A DNA stretch of 64,000 bases from Ridgeia piscesae (taxonomy: Eukaryota; Annelida; Polychaeta; Sabellida; Siboglinidae), in the NCBI GenBank assembly GCA_025642075.2, contig JAODUO010000849.1, positions 133,501-197,500 on the forward strand. The letters are read 5' to 3'. Every line of letters begins with the position of its first letter. Positions within the stretch are counted from its first letter, which is position 1. Below, one piece after another: positions 1 to 12,000 of this stretch. The notes beneath the pieces are model-generated. The model worked only from the letters and a program-made list of their open reading frames with translations. It ran no database searches and was not told the DNA's origin. The position numbers and the translations under genes were made by a program.

Positions 1-182
1 TGTTTTCAACTAAAGTCTCGTGTATATTTTAAGTTATGTACCTTTGTATTTTAAATGTTTTATTTGTTATCCATTAGTTTTATATACAACACACGAAACT
101 TTAATGTTACTTGTAAGTTACAAAATGATAATTAGTAGGCATCAAGTAAAGATGAATAAGTCAGGGAGGTAGAATAACGTAC

Positions 183-2965
183 CATTGGCTTTGGCATTGC
201 AAGAGTCTTATTGGGGTCAGCTGATAGACCCATGTTTTGTAGATTATACTCCACCGTCCTCCGTTCATCCCAGGCATCTTTCATCTGTTTGCTAGAACAC
301 ACAGGAAACATACATCAAGTTGTTAACTTCTGGTAAATACAACGATTCAACTGATCTATCCATCAAGTGAACAGCTACTAAGCAAACACTCTGCCAAGCA
401 ATCAAAACATGGATGCCGACCGTGTGGCCGTTTGTGGCTTCATATGCATTTTATCGTACATATACATCACTGTAGTTGACATTTTTGTTTCGGAAGATTT
501 TCTTTATGATGAAAATACAAGTGAAAGTTGCTAAAGTTACAAATGTAAGCAGTAATGTTTGGTCTAGGAGATGAAATGCTGTAAGGGTAATGTAATTCAC
601 ATGAGGACTAAATTGTGCCTGACTTTCATCATCATGTGGCACAAGATACAACATTTATTAACAAAGATTATTGAATAAACGTACTGACACATGTTGGCCT
701 ATATGGACTTTTTATGTTCTAAGTCAGACATAATGTCCTACATTTTTTTTATTTGTTAGTCTAAAAATTAATCAGAAAGTGGTTATTAGCACTAATAGTG
801 TTGAGTCTGCAGAATACATCAACATTTTAAATTATCTTTTTTTGAGACATCAGTGTTTGTAACAGACAACTTTCAAAAATCCTACTTTTGAATGCCGGGG
901 GTTTGGATTTTTGAAGGAGTCCAAATAGGTCTATCCAAGCACCAAAACACCCACCTGAACTCAATAAGCTAATATACAAGTAAGCCCCTGTCACAGCATA
1001 TAATACCAAGTTAAAACAAATACAAACAATAGTAATTCTGATATCATTTATACCAGCACTAGTGCAAACTACATGGGAGGTATATACTATATATACATAT
1101 AGATAGGATTCGTCAATATTTATACTGAAGTACTCCTGCTGCAACCTGTTGACTAACCGGGTGTTGTAATGTTGGCCTAGTCCGTGGGTAATTTCATAGC
1201 CTTGTTTTGAGTCCGAAAATGTAAACTTCTCTGCAATTTTTGAGTCCGGAAACATTTGTTTGAATAAGAGGGTCGTACAACTTGCCACGTGTGGTGGAAT
1301 TCCGTGGGCTTCTATGTGGTGTAAATATATTAATTCAGCGTCCCTCGCCTTCTCCTCACAGCTTTTCTGCTCCCGCTGTTTAGCATCTTGCTGTGCAAAG
1401 GCTTGAAAAATATTCCCGGTTCCAGCTTGGGCACCCTTTGCCTTGTGATGCTTTGCCGACGAACTGTGCTTGGCAAGAGCCTTTTCCCCTTTCTTGATGC
1501 AGACGTTGGATTTGCACAGACGGCATGTGACATTAAAAGTGTCTTTCTTGACAATCGAATCTCCAAATTTCCCCCCATTGGGATCTGGGGTCTTCAAAAG
1601 ATCATCGGAATAATGCAAGACCATTTTCGCTGGCCGACATGCGCTTCGAAAAATGGCGGCAGTAAGCTTCTCGTTAGGCGAGAAACAACGCGAAAGGTCG
1701 AGAATGCGCTGTTCTAGTTAGAATCATGCTACCCTCCGCTAGTACATAGCCGCTATGCGCTACCGGAGGGAGTAGGCTCATTAAAAGTACTTCGTTCTGA
1801 CCTAGATTTTTACTTCCGCGTGTCTGGAACAAGCAAGCCTCGCTGCCAATGTTTACATACCGATTTTTAAACGGGCGTTTTTTCTGAAGTCCACTTTCTT
1901 CTTCAAAATCCGACGGATTAGTACAAAATGCCTAGAAATCCTACTTTTTCCGACAAAATTGCGAAAATCCGACAAAAGTCGGAAATTCCGACTCGTTACA
2001 AACACAAATTTGGGACATACGTGACTTGGGACATAAAGCATAAAGTCTTGGTTATAACTGCTGTGAAATTGGTGTGGGCATTTTACTCAAGCCCCGATTT
2101 TGGCACAGTTTGTGTTTAAGACGCATTATTTTTAAAAGGTAAATTTGCATGGGATGATGGTGACTGATTGGTTTAATGCAGGTAGGTATCAGATGTATAC
2201 AAAATGGTACAAATGTAGCGTAGGCAAAATAACATCCAGGATTCGGGTACAGGTAAAAAACGCCGACAAATCTAAAATGGTGACAACCAAAATGACACAT
2301 TAGGCGATATGCTAAAACAGCCCCAAACCAAAATGGCAACACACTTATCCAAAACAGCAACACGCCGACAAACCAAAACAGCGACACTAAAACGGTGAAA
2401 AACCAAAACGGCAACATGCTAAAAAGGTGACACATCCAAAATGGCGACGACAACTTATCGTTGTTGGGTATTTGTATTTTTTTGGTTTGTTGATACTTTG
2501 GTCTCGTCACCGTTTTGGATAAGTTTTTTATCGCCATTTTATCGTGTCATCGTTTTGGAGTGTTGCCATTTTGGATGTGTCGCCGTTTTGGATAAGTTTG
2601 TCGACATTTTGGTCCGTCACCGCTTTAGACTTAGTGTGTCGCCGTTTTGGCGTGTGGTCGTTTTGACTTGTATCCCCGGATTCTACCCAAGTACCTCCAT
2701 GTTTTTAAGCCAGGAAGTTGTGAAATGGTTATAAACGGTAGCACCACCTGACGGAACCAGATTAAGTTAATCAAGGCCATGACTTGAAATTACTGGCCTG
2801 GCCTGGGAGGCTGGATGGATAGTGGGTACGCCAGGTGGCGGCGGCCAAAAATACACATTAAAACTCTTACCATCCAATTTTAGGTAATTTTTTCTGCTTC
2901 TTCCATTCTTTTCGCCGATTCTTATTGTAATTAAACGTCTTTTTCACTTTTCGTGGTTTACCCAT
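183..2965 (-). CDS. NOP16: NOP16 nucleolar protein, exons 1-2 (5' part, runs off window)
   Basis: Two exons on the minus strand were joined by hand. Exon 1 (2965-2871) begins at ATG and codes a very basic start (MGKPRKVKKTFNYNKNRRKE), ending with donor GTAAG in phase 2. Exon 2 (291-183) follows acceptor TTCTAG and ends in phase 0 before donor GTACGT. The junction restores a Cys codon, giving PKIGCKQMKDAWD, then RTVEYNLQNMGLSADPNKTL. This matches the animal NOP16 pattern (a C followed by HAWD, then NLAEMGLAVDPN). NOP16 is a nucleolar protein of 60S ribosome biogenesis, about 180 aa in human; 68 residues are visible here and the rest lies left of base 183. The single intron seen is 2.6 kb and holds a transposase remnant and a foldback repeat. 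The gene is divergent from HIGD2A. The exon frames and splice sites agree, so the call is firm. Confidence 0.88.
1107..1624 (-). pseudogene. hAT-like transposase N-terminal remnant in NOP16 intron 1
   Basis: An open stretch from ATG at 1624 reads about 172 residues before the sequence becomes low-complexity and loses coding character. It has a zinc-finger-like module near residues 34-60: CRLC, then GEKALAKH, then HH, a C2H2 spacing seen in BED/hAT-type transposases that carry GEKAL.SH...KH. A second recognisable string is EYFSINIDES just before the break, like the start of the catalytic region of these transposases. The catalytic core and the C-terminal dimerisation domain are absent. It sits in the NOP16 intron on the same strand. 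I call it a truncated domesticated-looking or dead copy; a host gene is less likely because no splice donor or continuation is visible. Confidence 0.6.
2255..2670. repeat. Foldback cluster of ~20-bp CCAAAAyGGCrACA units
   Basis: From about 2260 to 2450 the sequence repeats variants of CCAAAATGGCGACA about ten times. From about 2505 to 2665 it repeats the reverse complement (TGTCGCCGTTTTGG variants). The two arms face each other across a short spacer near 2450-2500. This is a degenerate inverted repeat built from short tandem units, inside NOP16 intron 1. It may be a foldback element or a non-autonomous transposon; no protein is supported. Confidence 0.65.
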
Positions 2966-4020
2966 AACGAAACGTTCCCGTAGTGAACTTAAGCCGCGTT
3001 TCTTGGCAAAGCAGCGTGACAGGAAGTCGTCTTCATGTAAACTGTAAAATATTAGGGCATTTGTTTACATATCTTGTTTTTACTAATTCTGAAGCTATTT
3101 CACCATTCGAACTATTTGTATTTTATTTGTGGATGCTTGTAAGAATAGTAAATTTCTATTGACATTATATTAATATGTTGTGTTTACGTGTTGTTTTTAT
3201 TTGAATGTTAAATTGTTCTCGTAATACCCGGTATAACACTGGCGTATTTGGCGCATAAATATTGCATGCTGACATCAATACCGTGAAGGCCATATCGCTC
3301 ACGCGCTTGCGTTTGTTTTATCCTTTGGTGGGCAACACCCAATATAATATTAACCACAGTAACGTGCGTTAGCATATAATTAACTCCATTACAATCACCA
3401 AACAGTTATAATAGTGTACAGATAGTTATATCAGACTTACCCAAGGTATATGACAACACTAGTCGCTATATATATACGTACAGTTGTGTATTAATTAACT
3501 GTATATATATGTACTGCTGATGTTTTCTAAAGAAGTTGATAATTTTGGTGTTCAATTGAATATGCATGTCTGCCAGGGAATAAAATGTAACTTTTAACAT
3601 TATGACAAAATAACCCTTTATCGATCATCATCATACTTTTGGCGGCCACAATCAATAACATAAAAAAGTAAATACCAAATAAATGCATAATTAAAAGGAA
3701 ATTAATAATCAAAATGAACCCATTTTCCAAAACGTAGCTAGTCTAATTACGGTGCATGGGTCTAAATTCATGACACCTTTGCATTCAAGGTACCAATTGA
3801 AGGTACTGACAGCCACAGCAGTTTCCGGTAAATACATATTATTCCTATTCTTCTTCGATCTTCTTATTAATCAGCCAACATCAATGTTTTGATGATTATG
3901 CTGATTTGTGGAGGTTGCAGTAGACATTCTGAAATGTAGTGAAAGGGTGTGTGACATAGTAGATGGGGGGTAGTAGACATAAGAAATAAGAGGGAGGGAA
4001 GGGAGGGGTGGTCTGTCTGG

Positions 4021-4680
4021 TTACAGGTGGGCAGCAAGCCTGGACTTGAAACAGTCCAGGGACTTGGCTGCCACTATTTCCTGGGGCAGGCTGTTCCATT
4101 CGGGGATGGTCCGGGGGAAGAATGACATCTGTCTGTACTGTGTCCTGCAGTAGGGGATATAAATTGTAGCTGTGTGTGTTGTTCTTTCTGTGGCTTGATC
4201 TGGTTTCTGTTGGCTGTGATAGTATTCAAAATCAATGGTGTGAGGTGGTTTAATTCTGTAAGAAGCATTTCTGTCGCTTTATTGTAGGGTTGTTGGAGTG
4301 TTGTCTCTCGATGATGGAGTTGACGCAGGATGTCTGGTGGTGTCTATTTGTAACCCATCTTGCTACACGGCGTTGGACTTTTTCTATTGTTTTTATGTTG
4401 TTTGCAGAGTGTGGGTCCCAGACAGTGGCCGAGTACTGCAGGATTGGGCGGACAAAGGCTTTATATGCTGTTTCTTTTGTTTTCTGGTTTCCGATTTTTA
4501 GGTTTCTTCTGAGGAAGCCGAGTGTCTTGTTCGCTTTATTGGTGATGGTGTCTATGTGGAGTACCCAATTCAGGTTGTCTTGTATGTTTACGCCAAGGTA
4601 TTTTGCTGTGCTGACGTTTTGCAGGTTGTGTCCGTGTAGGTGGTATGACGGTACAACGGTGTAGCGTTGCTTATAAATTA
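4021..4680 (-). pseudogene. Non-LTR retrotransposon 3' part (reverse transcriptase C-terminus)
   Basis: Read on the minus strand, 4664 to 4250 codes a typical LINE reverse transcriptase end: STAKYLGVNI, a thumb-like region with AYKAFVRPILQYSATVWDP, and VQRRVARWVTNRHH. After a frameshift the usual LINE tail is found (FFPRTIPEWNSLPQEIV, then FKSRLAAHL and a stop at 4021-4023). The 5' part of the element is missing and frames are broken, so it is a 5'-truncated dead copy. The motif set fits the CR1/L2/jockey-like group. Confidence 0.8.
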
Positions 4681-4794
4681 CAAAACAATATAACCAGGAC
4701 TGCAAAAATGTTCACAGTGCCCATCAAAGCTGATGTTAAAAAAAGCCAGTGGTACCACAAGAGGGCACAGTGAAAAACTCCAAACCCAGAGAGC

Positions 4795-4950
4795 AACTGG
4801 CTACAGACACCACTTCTTCTCGACCAGAGTGGAATGTGGAACTCCCTGTCAGACGACACAGTTAAACTCAGGCCAGGACAGTAAACAAACTGAAGTCACG
4901 CCTCCGAAGAGATTGGAGAGGCCACCCAGACCTGTACAATTATAATTTTT
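4795..4950 (+). pseudogene. Second LINE tail, opposite orientation
   Basis: On the plus strand, pieces in successive frames give the LINE C-terminal tail: WNSLSDDTVK near 4840-4870, then KLKSRLRRDWRGHPDLYNYNF at about 4890-4950. Frames change between the pieces. It lies back to back with the minus-strand LINE remnant at 4021-4680, about 120 bp apart. Confidence 0.65.
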
Positions 4951-5145
4951 CAAATTAACCAGCCTTGACATACCAGATAAAAACATATGAAAACAAATAC
5001 ATCAATAGAGAACTGAAACAACAGAAAATTAATCTTGAGACGGTCTCAATGCTCAGTTTTGGGCAACTACTGACCGGTCATGAGATAAGATCTTGAGGTA
5101 ATTAAGATTATAACATTATTTTCTAGCAGCGTAAACGCGCGCTTG

Positions 5146-5256
5146 ATGTCCGTGAAGTTTGGATGTCCAAGTGATATTTACGAACTGATTATACAACAAG
5201 GACAAGGCAGCGGACGAGTTGGATGTCGGATCCCAAAGCCAAAGATTCCAAAATGA
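5146..5256 (+). promoter_or_regulatory. Upstream ORF overlapping the HIGD2A start
   Basis: An ATG at 5146 opens a 36-codon reading frame that ends with TGA at 5254-5256. It overlaps the HIGD2A start codon (5223) in another frame. If the transcript begins upstream of 5146, this ORF would lower initiation at the main ATG. The transcription start is not known, so its presence in the mRNA is an inference. Confidence 0.4.
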
Positions 5257-6062
5257 TTCCGCCTCAGGAACTCGGTTACCTGGAGATGCCATCTAACCTC
5301 AATCTCGGGGATGATTTTTTTGAACGTCAGACGGGAGAAACCTTCGCTGACAAGGCAATGCGAAAGTCGAAAGAAAACCCATTTGTACCGATAGGTAAAC
5401 TGCTCCGGACGTGTTTTTCGCGTCTGTCACTGCGTAGTAGCACGTATTGTTGATATAGAGAAGTGTGCGTTCCGTCTCCGTGATATATCAGATTTACATT
5501 CATGTAGTATTCAATATACTGACATTGTTCTGGACATGGTGTGTGATAAAGATCAAAATTAAATTTAATATAGACTGCCTGTTTTTATGTAATTTCGGTA
5601 TAAGATGCAATGACCGGTATCCGGTTCGGTACCTTATCGCCAGATGTCACCACTGACAACTGTTTCTAATACATCTAGTTATAAATGTGAAATATTAGCA
5701 GAACGTATTAAATAATGTGATGTTACGACCATGTTCGCAGTTGTTAAAGACTTAAAAGAGGCAACAGTACACAATAATAGGTGGTCATGCCATCCTAGTA
5801 ATATTCAGTTTTGTCAATTGCATGATAATTACTGATTTGAAGATGTTCTCACCAATTCAATTGCTGTCTCCCTACAGGCCTCGGTGCGACACTAGTTTGT
5901 CTATCAGCCGGTCTCTGGACACTGAAGACAGGCAACCGGGTTCATGGTCAGAAAATGATGCGATACAGAGTTCTTGCACAGTCGTTCACACTGTTTGCCC
6001 TCATTGCTGGAATGGCTTACACCTCATTCAAGAAATCCAGAGAGAATGCAACAAAGTCATAG
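5223..6062 (+). CDS. HIGD2A: HIG1 domain family member 2A, complete, two exons
   Basis: Exon 1 (5223-5394) codes 57 codons plus one base and ends at donor GTAAAC. Exon 2 (5878-6062) follows acceptor CTACAG and ends with TAG. The 118-residue product has the HIG1 domain: ENPFVPIG at 51-58, a first membrane helix at about 58-74, the signature QKMMRYRVLAQ at 82-92, and a second helix at about 93-107 (SFTLFALIAGMAY). The QKMMRYRVLAQ string fits the Q/I-x3-R/H-x-R-x3-Q motif of RCF1-type proteins exactly. HIGD2A acts in the mitochondrial inner membrane in cytochrome c oxidase and supercomplex assembly. Human HIGD2A is 106 aa, so the length fits. The intron falls inside the Gly codon after VPI. NOP16 lies divergently upstream and ARL10 converges from downstream. 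A possible poly(A) signal AATAAA is at 6932. Confidence 0.93.
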
Positions 6063-9000
6063 ACAGCAATGTGACAAGTCCTGGCTGATCGTTTGTGATT
6101 GACCAGTGACGGTCAATGTGATTATCACTGGTGTTGATGGATGGACGGTCTGTCCACTGCACGATGTTTGGACACTACACTGACCAGGAAGGTAGTCCTA
6201 TAGACTACGGATAGTGCACACCAACTTGTTTTTATTGGGCGCACTTGAGTTTACAGGTGCTTGCAAACGTTGGAGTTGTTTCTACCAAAGCACAGCAAGA
6301 GCGAAGTATTCTACTGTCTATGTTAATGCAGATATTAAAGTAGACACCAAAACAAATTGTGTCTCGGCTGTGCAGGAGACAACACCAATAGAAGTAATTA
6401 GCTATTTTTGAATTTAACAAATTTATATTTATGACCTAATGTCAGACAGTTATGATCGAGTTTGATATATGCGTGTAGTTGTAACAAGAGTATGGTCAAA
6501 TAGTAGCTTCAACCCCAGCGACTGTCGGCACATTACAGTGCCTACAGTCTTCCTAATTAGAAATGACGGACCTTTCATTTTTGTTTCGTGGATGACTGTA
6601 TTTTGGATTGTTCCTGGGTTGTTTTTCCTGTTAAAAGGATTTGATGCTGTGTCCCCAAAGATGTGCCATGCTCACAGCAATTGTACAGCAGAATATATAT
6701 GCACATAAATATTGTGTAGAACTGTGGGTGTTGGTATTATTTACAGCATTATTGCTGAAGCAATGTAACTGCAGAGGACATGCAGATCTATACAGCATAC
6801 AACTTATTACCTGGAGGAATTATGTGACCTGCCAAAGTAAACTGGATATTAAGTATCACAGGCCGAATCTGCATTTGAAACGAACACCTATCATGTTTAT
6901 ACCCCATAAAGTTTGGCAGAAATGCATATATAATAAAAAAAAGTATGTTCAGTTTTCAACAGCAGACAATCCCAAACTCATAAATTGCATGCATTTACAA
7001 ACCTACAGGTCAACAAACATATCGCCCTGTCTATAAAGTTTTTTTAAGGTTTGCATCAAGTTTAGCATTACAGAATGAACTGGTGAAGACAGTTTGGACA
7101 ACAGACAGTTTGGTAATACATATACTAACTTGCATTATGCCATGTCCTCTATCTGGAAAAGTGCCCAGCCTACCTAATTTATAAATAGTTTCACTAACTG
7201 AACCTTATGAAACATGCCATGCCAATTATAGATTACCAAAAAGTACTGTTTATTGCAAAAAGTACTATACAATTAAACGCTGCTAATTATTTTCAATAGT
7301 TTACCAGAATGTCCTGATTCCATAATGTCTTAGTATTACCAAAACGTCCTGTTGCTAAACAGTCCTGTTACTAAGATTACGAAGCAGACATGGGGTCAAA
7401 TACATTGAAATGTATTTAAATACAAATACTCTTGAGGGATTCAAATACAAACACTTTTAAATACAAATGTATATAAATACATTGGAAAGTATTTCAAATA
7501 CTTTTATTAAATTTTCAGGATGTATTACTATGTAGGTAAAAGAAAAGCAACTAATATATTGAGGCATCTAGTTTATAGGCATAATTAATGTTTTGCTCAT
7601 GATGGCAGGCAGACCAGTGCTAGGGAGTATTGTTATTGTTAACTACATCACAGTGACAACTGACTGAAAACCTCTATCCACAGAGGTAAAGGCCAAAATA
7701 TGTTGTTTGTTATGCCAGGTCCATAGTAAAATGCCTATGTTGCCCTCAGAAGAGACATTGCTAATGACTGCTAGGATCTTGTGAGGAAGTGTGACAGCTC
7801 AACTTCAAAGTCAGCCAGGAAACCAGAATAGCCTGGTGCCAGCTTGGAGCCTGACTAAAGAACAAAGGGGATATTGACCTATGGTGCTAATCCATCCGCT
7901 GGCTCTGAGTAAACAAAAGTTGTGGTCACTGCCATGGCCATGGGAACACCTGCCGTTAAGTGTATTCATCAGTAATTAGCACTGTTGGGTGAAGTTGCAG
8001 TGAAAGTAATCAGTTTGGCCAGCATTACATGTGATATTGGAACAGAAATGTTGATACTGACAATGTATTTGAAAAAGTTGAATACTTTAGTAAAGTATTT
8101 AAATACAAATACTTTGACAAAAGCATTTAAATACTTTCAAATACAAATAAATTTGACCCCATATCCGTTAAGAAGTGTTACTAAAATGTCTGTTCCACAA
8201 ATGTACAAAGTCCTACATCACGTAGATGGGGTGGGCAGATTGAATGAAAGCTAGACACACAACTTCTTTTTATAATTTGCAAGCAATTATCTTCAGGTTA
8301 CAACTGAATCTACACATGAAAATAAATTTCATTACAGGCTGCGTAATTGGCATAACAATACCAAGGCACTGCCAGCCCTTGCAGGGATTTGGAAGAACCT
8401 TGACCGGAGATGGGAACCGTGGGAGAAACCTGGAGCGTGAGAATTGCTGTTGTGTAGACAAAACTGGTGGAAACCTAAGGTGCCATGTCGCTGTAAAAAG
8501 GATAAAGTAAGTGGAATGTCCACATTATAGAGAATAAAATGTAAAACACAAAACCCTTTGAAATCCACATTGTAGAGAACAAATGAGATCTAACACATTA
8601 AACCCCTTGAAGAGACCACCTCTTGGAAACAACCACTTCTTGAAAATGCCACTCTACCTCTGTTTGCTTTTTTCACTGAGGGTCGTGCGTAACTAATTTC
8701 ATGAAGTATTTGTGAAGCAGTGTATTGGCCAATGTTTACTGTTTACAAATGATAGGTTAGATTATCACACATACCTATCAGCAGCAAATTGATTCATAAT
8801 TATTTGTATTCTAAAGCCAGAATGCACACTATGGATGTGTAATGACTGCCTGTATGTATAATATATATATATACACACACACATTTCTTTAGATCTTATG
8901 GATTTTTAGCCCTTTGCGTTGAAGGTCCAATGGATTTATTGCGTTACTGTATCCGCCATGTACTGGTAGCTTCCATATAGGTTCCATATCTCGGAAACGG

Positions 9001-12000
9001 TTGAGGATCACTTTTTAAATAATTTGGCATAGACATTATCCTAGGGCACTATTACTATGCACGAGAAATATTTATTTGATTGGATCATCCGGGAGGCCCT
9101 AAACTGGTAAGAAAAAAATGTTTTCAAAACTTATGTAACCTTATCTCCAATATTGCAGAGGCATACCTTAGGGTAGGCCTACATAGGTAGTACACCAACA
9201 TTGTTATTTGATTGAGCATTTCTAGGGGCACCTCAGGGTCTCCTAAAAATCTACATGTTCATATTGTCTATGTCTGCCTGGACAGGCAGGGAAACAATCC
9301 TTGTGTATTCACAACTCCCTCACTTGACCCCAACTCTGGAGGCTAGGTGGCCTGCCAGGAACCATTGATAATAATTGTGCATTGGTGACTGCCAACTGTC
9401 ACACTCTGAAGACCAGGTGGCCAGCCAGGAAAGCATAGCTAATTGGGCTGCTCATAAACAGGCCAAATGTACATTCTATGATGAAGGTTAGGGAACATAC
9501 ACCTTATGCTTGTGCAAAATGTAAGCTCCACCTTTGAAACAGTGTATGACGAAAGTATTTATATCACAACTACATTATAAAAGAGAAGTTGCAATAACGA
9601 AACTGCCACATGTGGCTTAACCACATAGATAGCATCATATGGGCAGGTAGGTATGCGGGGTACCGATTCCTAGTGAACAAAATTAAAAAAAAAATATATA
9701 TCTGAAGTCATCACATACTTCCTGCACATGGTAAAGATATTGATCGGTCACCAGACGTCATGTTGCTCACCATGGGTTGTAGTTTTGTAGACTGTGTTTG
9801 TGTGCAATGTGCAAAGCAGAATATATACTTTCAGACGGGAATTTACTTCAGGCATGCTACACTGGTAAACTGGATTCAAATAATTGTGCTGCCATTAGCA
9901 ATTACGAACATTGGGCAAGTTCATTCACTCTACATTGCTCTGGTTCAGTCTGCTGTATGAATGAATATCTGTTGAATTGCAGCATGGCTAAAATGCTTTC
10001 CAGAGAAATTGAGCTGGTGATTAGTTGAACATGTCTGCCAGCAAAACACCTTCACCAGTTTTAGCCACTGGATACTGCACTAGTATAAGAACTGCTAAAT
10101 CCTTGAGACTCATCAACATGAAAGATGCACGTCTACATACTGGAACATTGGCTTAATGTATGTAGTATTCCTGCCAAATGCTTACTTTCAGTCGAGATGA
10201 ATTTCGTGTCCACCAAAACCCTGGTTGCACAGGACTATTTTTATCTTTAAAATACTGAAAGGTTGGCAGGTATGTTTTGCATATTAAATACAGTAAGGCT
10301 CTTATACAAGAATCCATCAATGACATACCCGTAACAATCAACCCGCCCCCAAATACTTCATTCTTGGACAAGTGTTTGTCTGTTGACCTGCAGTGCTCCT
10401 TAAACATAAGAGTTATAAACAATTAAATGACAATTTTGTAACTAATGACACAATACATAGTTTCATCATACAAGTAGAAAATAGCCACCTGGTATTCGCC
10501 TGGAGGATCATGTTAACCAAGGATTAATCATAACCAGGGCACCATTTCATTAACCTTATTAAGAGCTCTTATATCCAATTTTACAGTTATGATCCTTAAC
10601 AGTGACTTTGAATTTGACATTTTTCCTTGAGAGAGCTTTATCTTATTGAAATGGTCCCCATGTCTTTTTTCTCGCCTCGGGCATGAGCGTTGCCTTCAAT
10701 CCAAAAACTTCAATTGCAAGACCTTGCAATAGTCTTTCCAGTATCATCCTTACTGCCAGTAGCTGGAGGTCTAAGTCAGGTCAAGCAAACAGAGCAACAT
10801 GTGCTTGCATGATGCACAGTGCCTCATTTAGACAACACAAGGTTCTGTGTTACCTTTCATGGACTTTATTTACAATCTTGTAACATACACAGAAGCTGAA
10901 CTTACAAAATACCTATAGGCATATTATTTTTTATATTTGTAAATAAAATATGTGTATATATGCAACAGAAAATACTGGCAAGACTAACAAATAATCAAAC
11001 AGATCTACGTAAATGTCACTCAAGAGTTCCATGTGGAACAAGATCCTGGACAAGAGAATTATACAGTTAACAGTGGAGAAAAAATAGAATAACTATGAAA
11101 AGCTGCCCCCCTTGCATATAAACTATTACAAGGTTAATAAGCATAGAAATACATGTATAAAATAATATATTTTACCAAAAAATATGTCCAACATCACACT
11201 CTTTCCAAAATGTCAAAATAGAGAAACAAACATATTTATCACAACAATGAAGTAGGACTTGTGTCACTGTATAATGCAGTTAAACAAATCCATCTTAGCA
11301 TTATATCATGATTTAAGCACCACAAGAACACAAACTATTTCTATACGTGCATGAGTGTACACACAATCGACAGTACACATTGTCACTGCATAAGAACCAG
11401 CAGAAGTGATTATTTCTATAATATTGTTATGGTATAAAAATCAGACAATGCATAGGACACAATTAATCCAAACATAAATTTATACAGCTGTGTGTACAGC
11501 ACAGCAAGTGATAGAAGCACAGCATAATTGGCAACTGAATTCTTAACTGGTTCTGCACTTTGACAGTCATCCTGTCACGCTCCAATACTGTTCATTTGTA
11601 CACTGATGTGATCCATTTTCAGTGTAGTGTTCGCATATCGTTAAACAGACAAAGTAGAAACAGACCAGTTTGAACTTAGACTGTGCCTGGAATGGAAAGA
11701 AGTCATCCATGCCAACAGTTAAACAGTTTGTCTGAATTTGATGATTCCTCTGCAGACATTCTTAGCATTTTTATACGTCTGCTGAAGGCTTTTTGTATTA
11801 TACATAATGCGACAACTTCATCTGAATAACGTATTGCCAGTTGCAAACACATCTAAAGTGCAACTCACAAGTAATTTTGCCACTCCAATATGGCAAGATA
11901 CAGTCAATTATCCGTGTGCACGAGAAATTATTTTGAGCATTCACTGCAAACATGCCAACATAATAATAATTATAAGCATTTATTACATGCCATGCATTCA

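Larger units (their letters stand above)
2966..5222. promoter_or_regulatory. Divergent intergenic region NOP16 / HIGD2A
   Basis: This 2.26-kb region separates the two start codons, which point away from each other. About 55 bp upstream of the NOP16 ATG there is an ETS-like core (ACAGGAAGT, near 3014-3022). No TATA box stands out close to either gene, so the 5' ends may be TATA-less. The middle (4021-4950) is filled by two LINE tails in opposite orientation, so an originally short shared promoter region has probably been enlarged by insertion. I see no other gene between 2966 and 5145. Confidence 0.45.
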
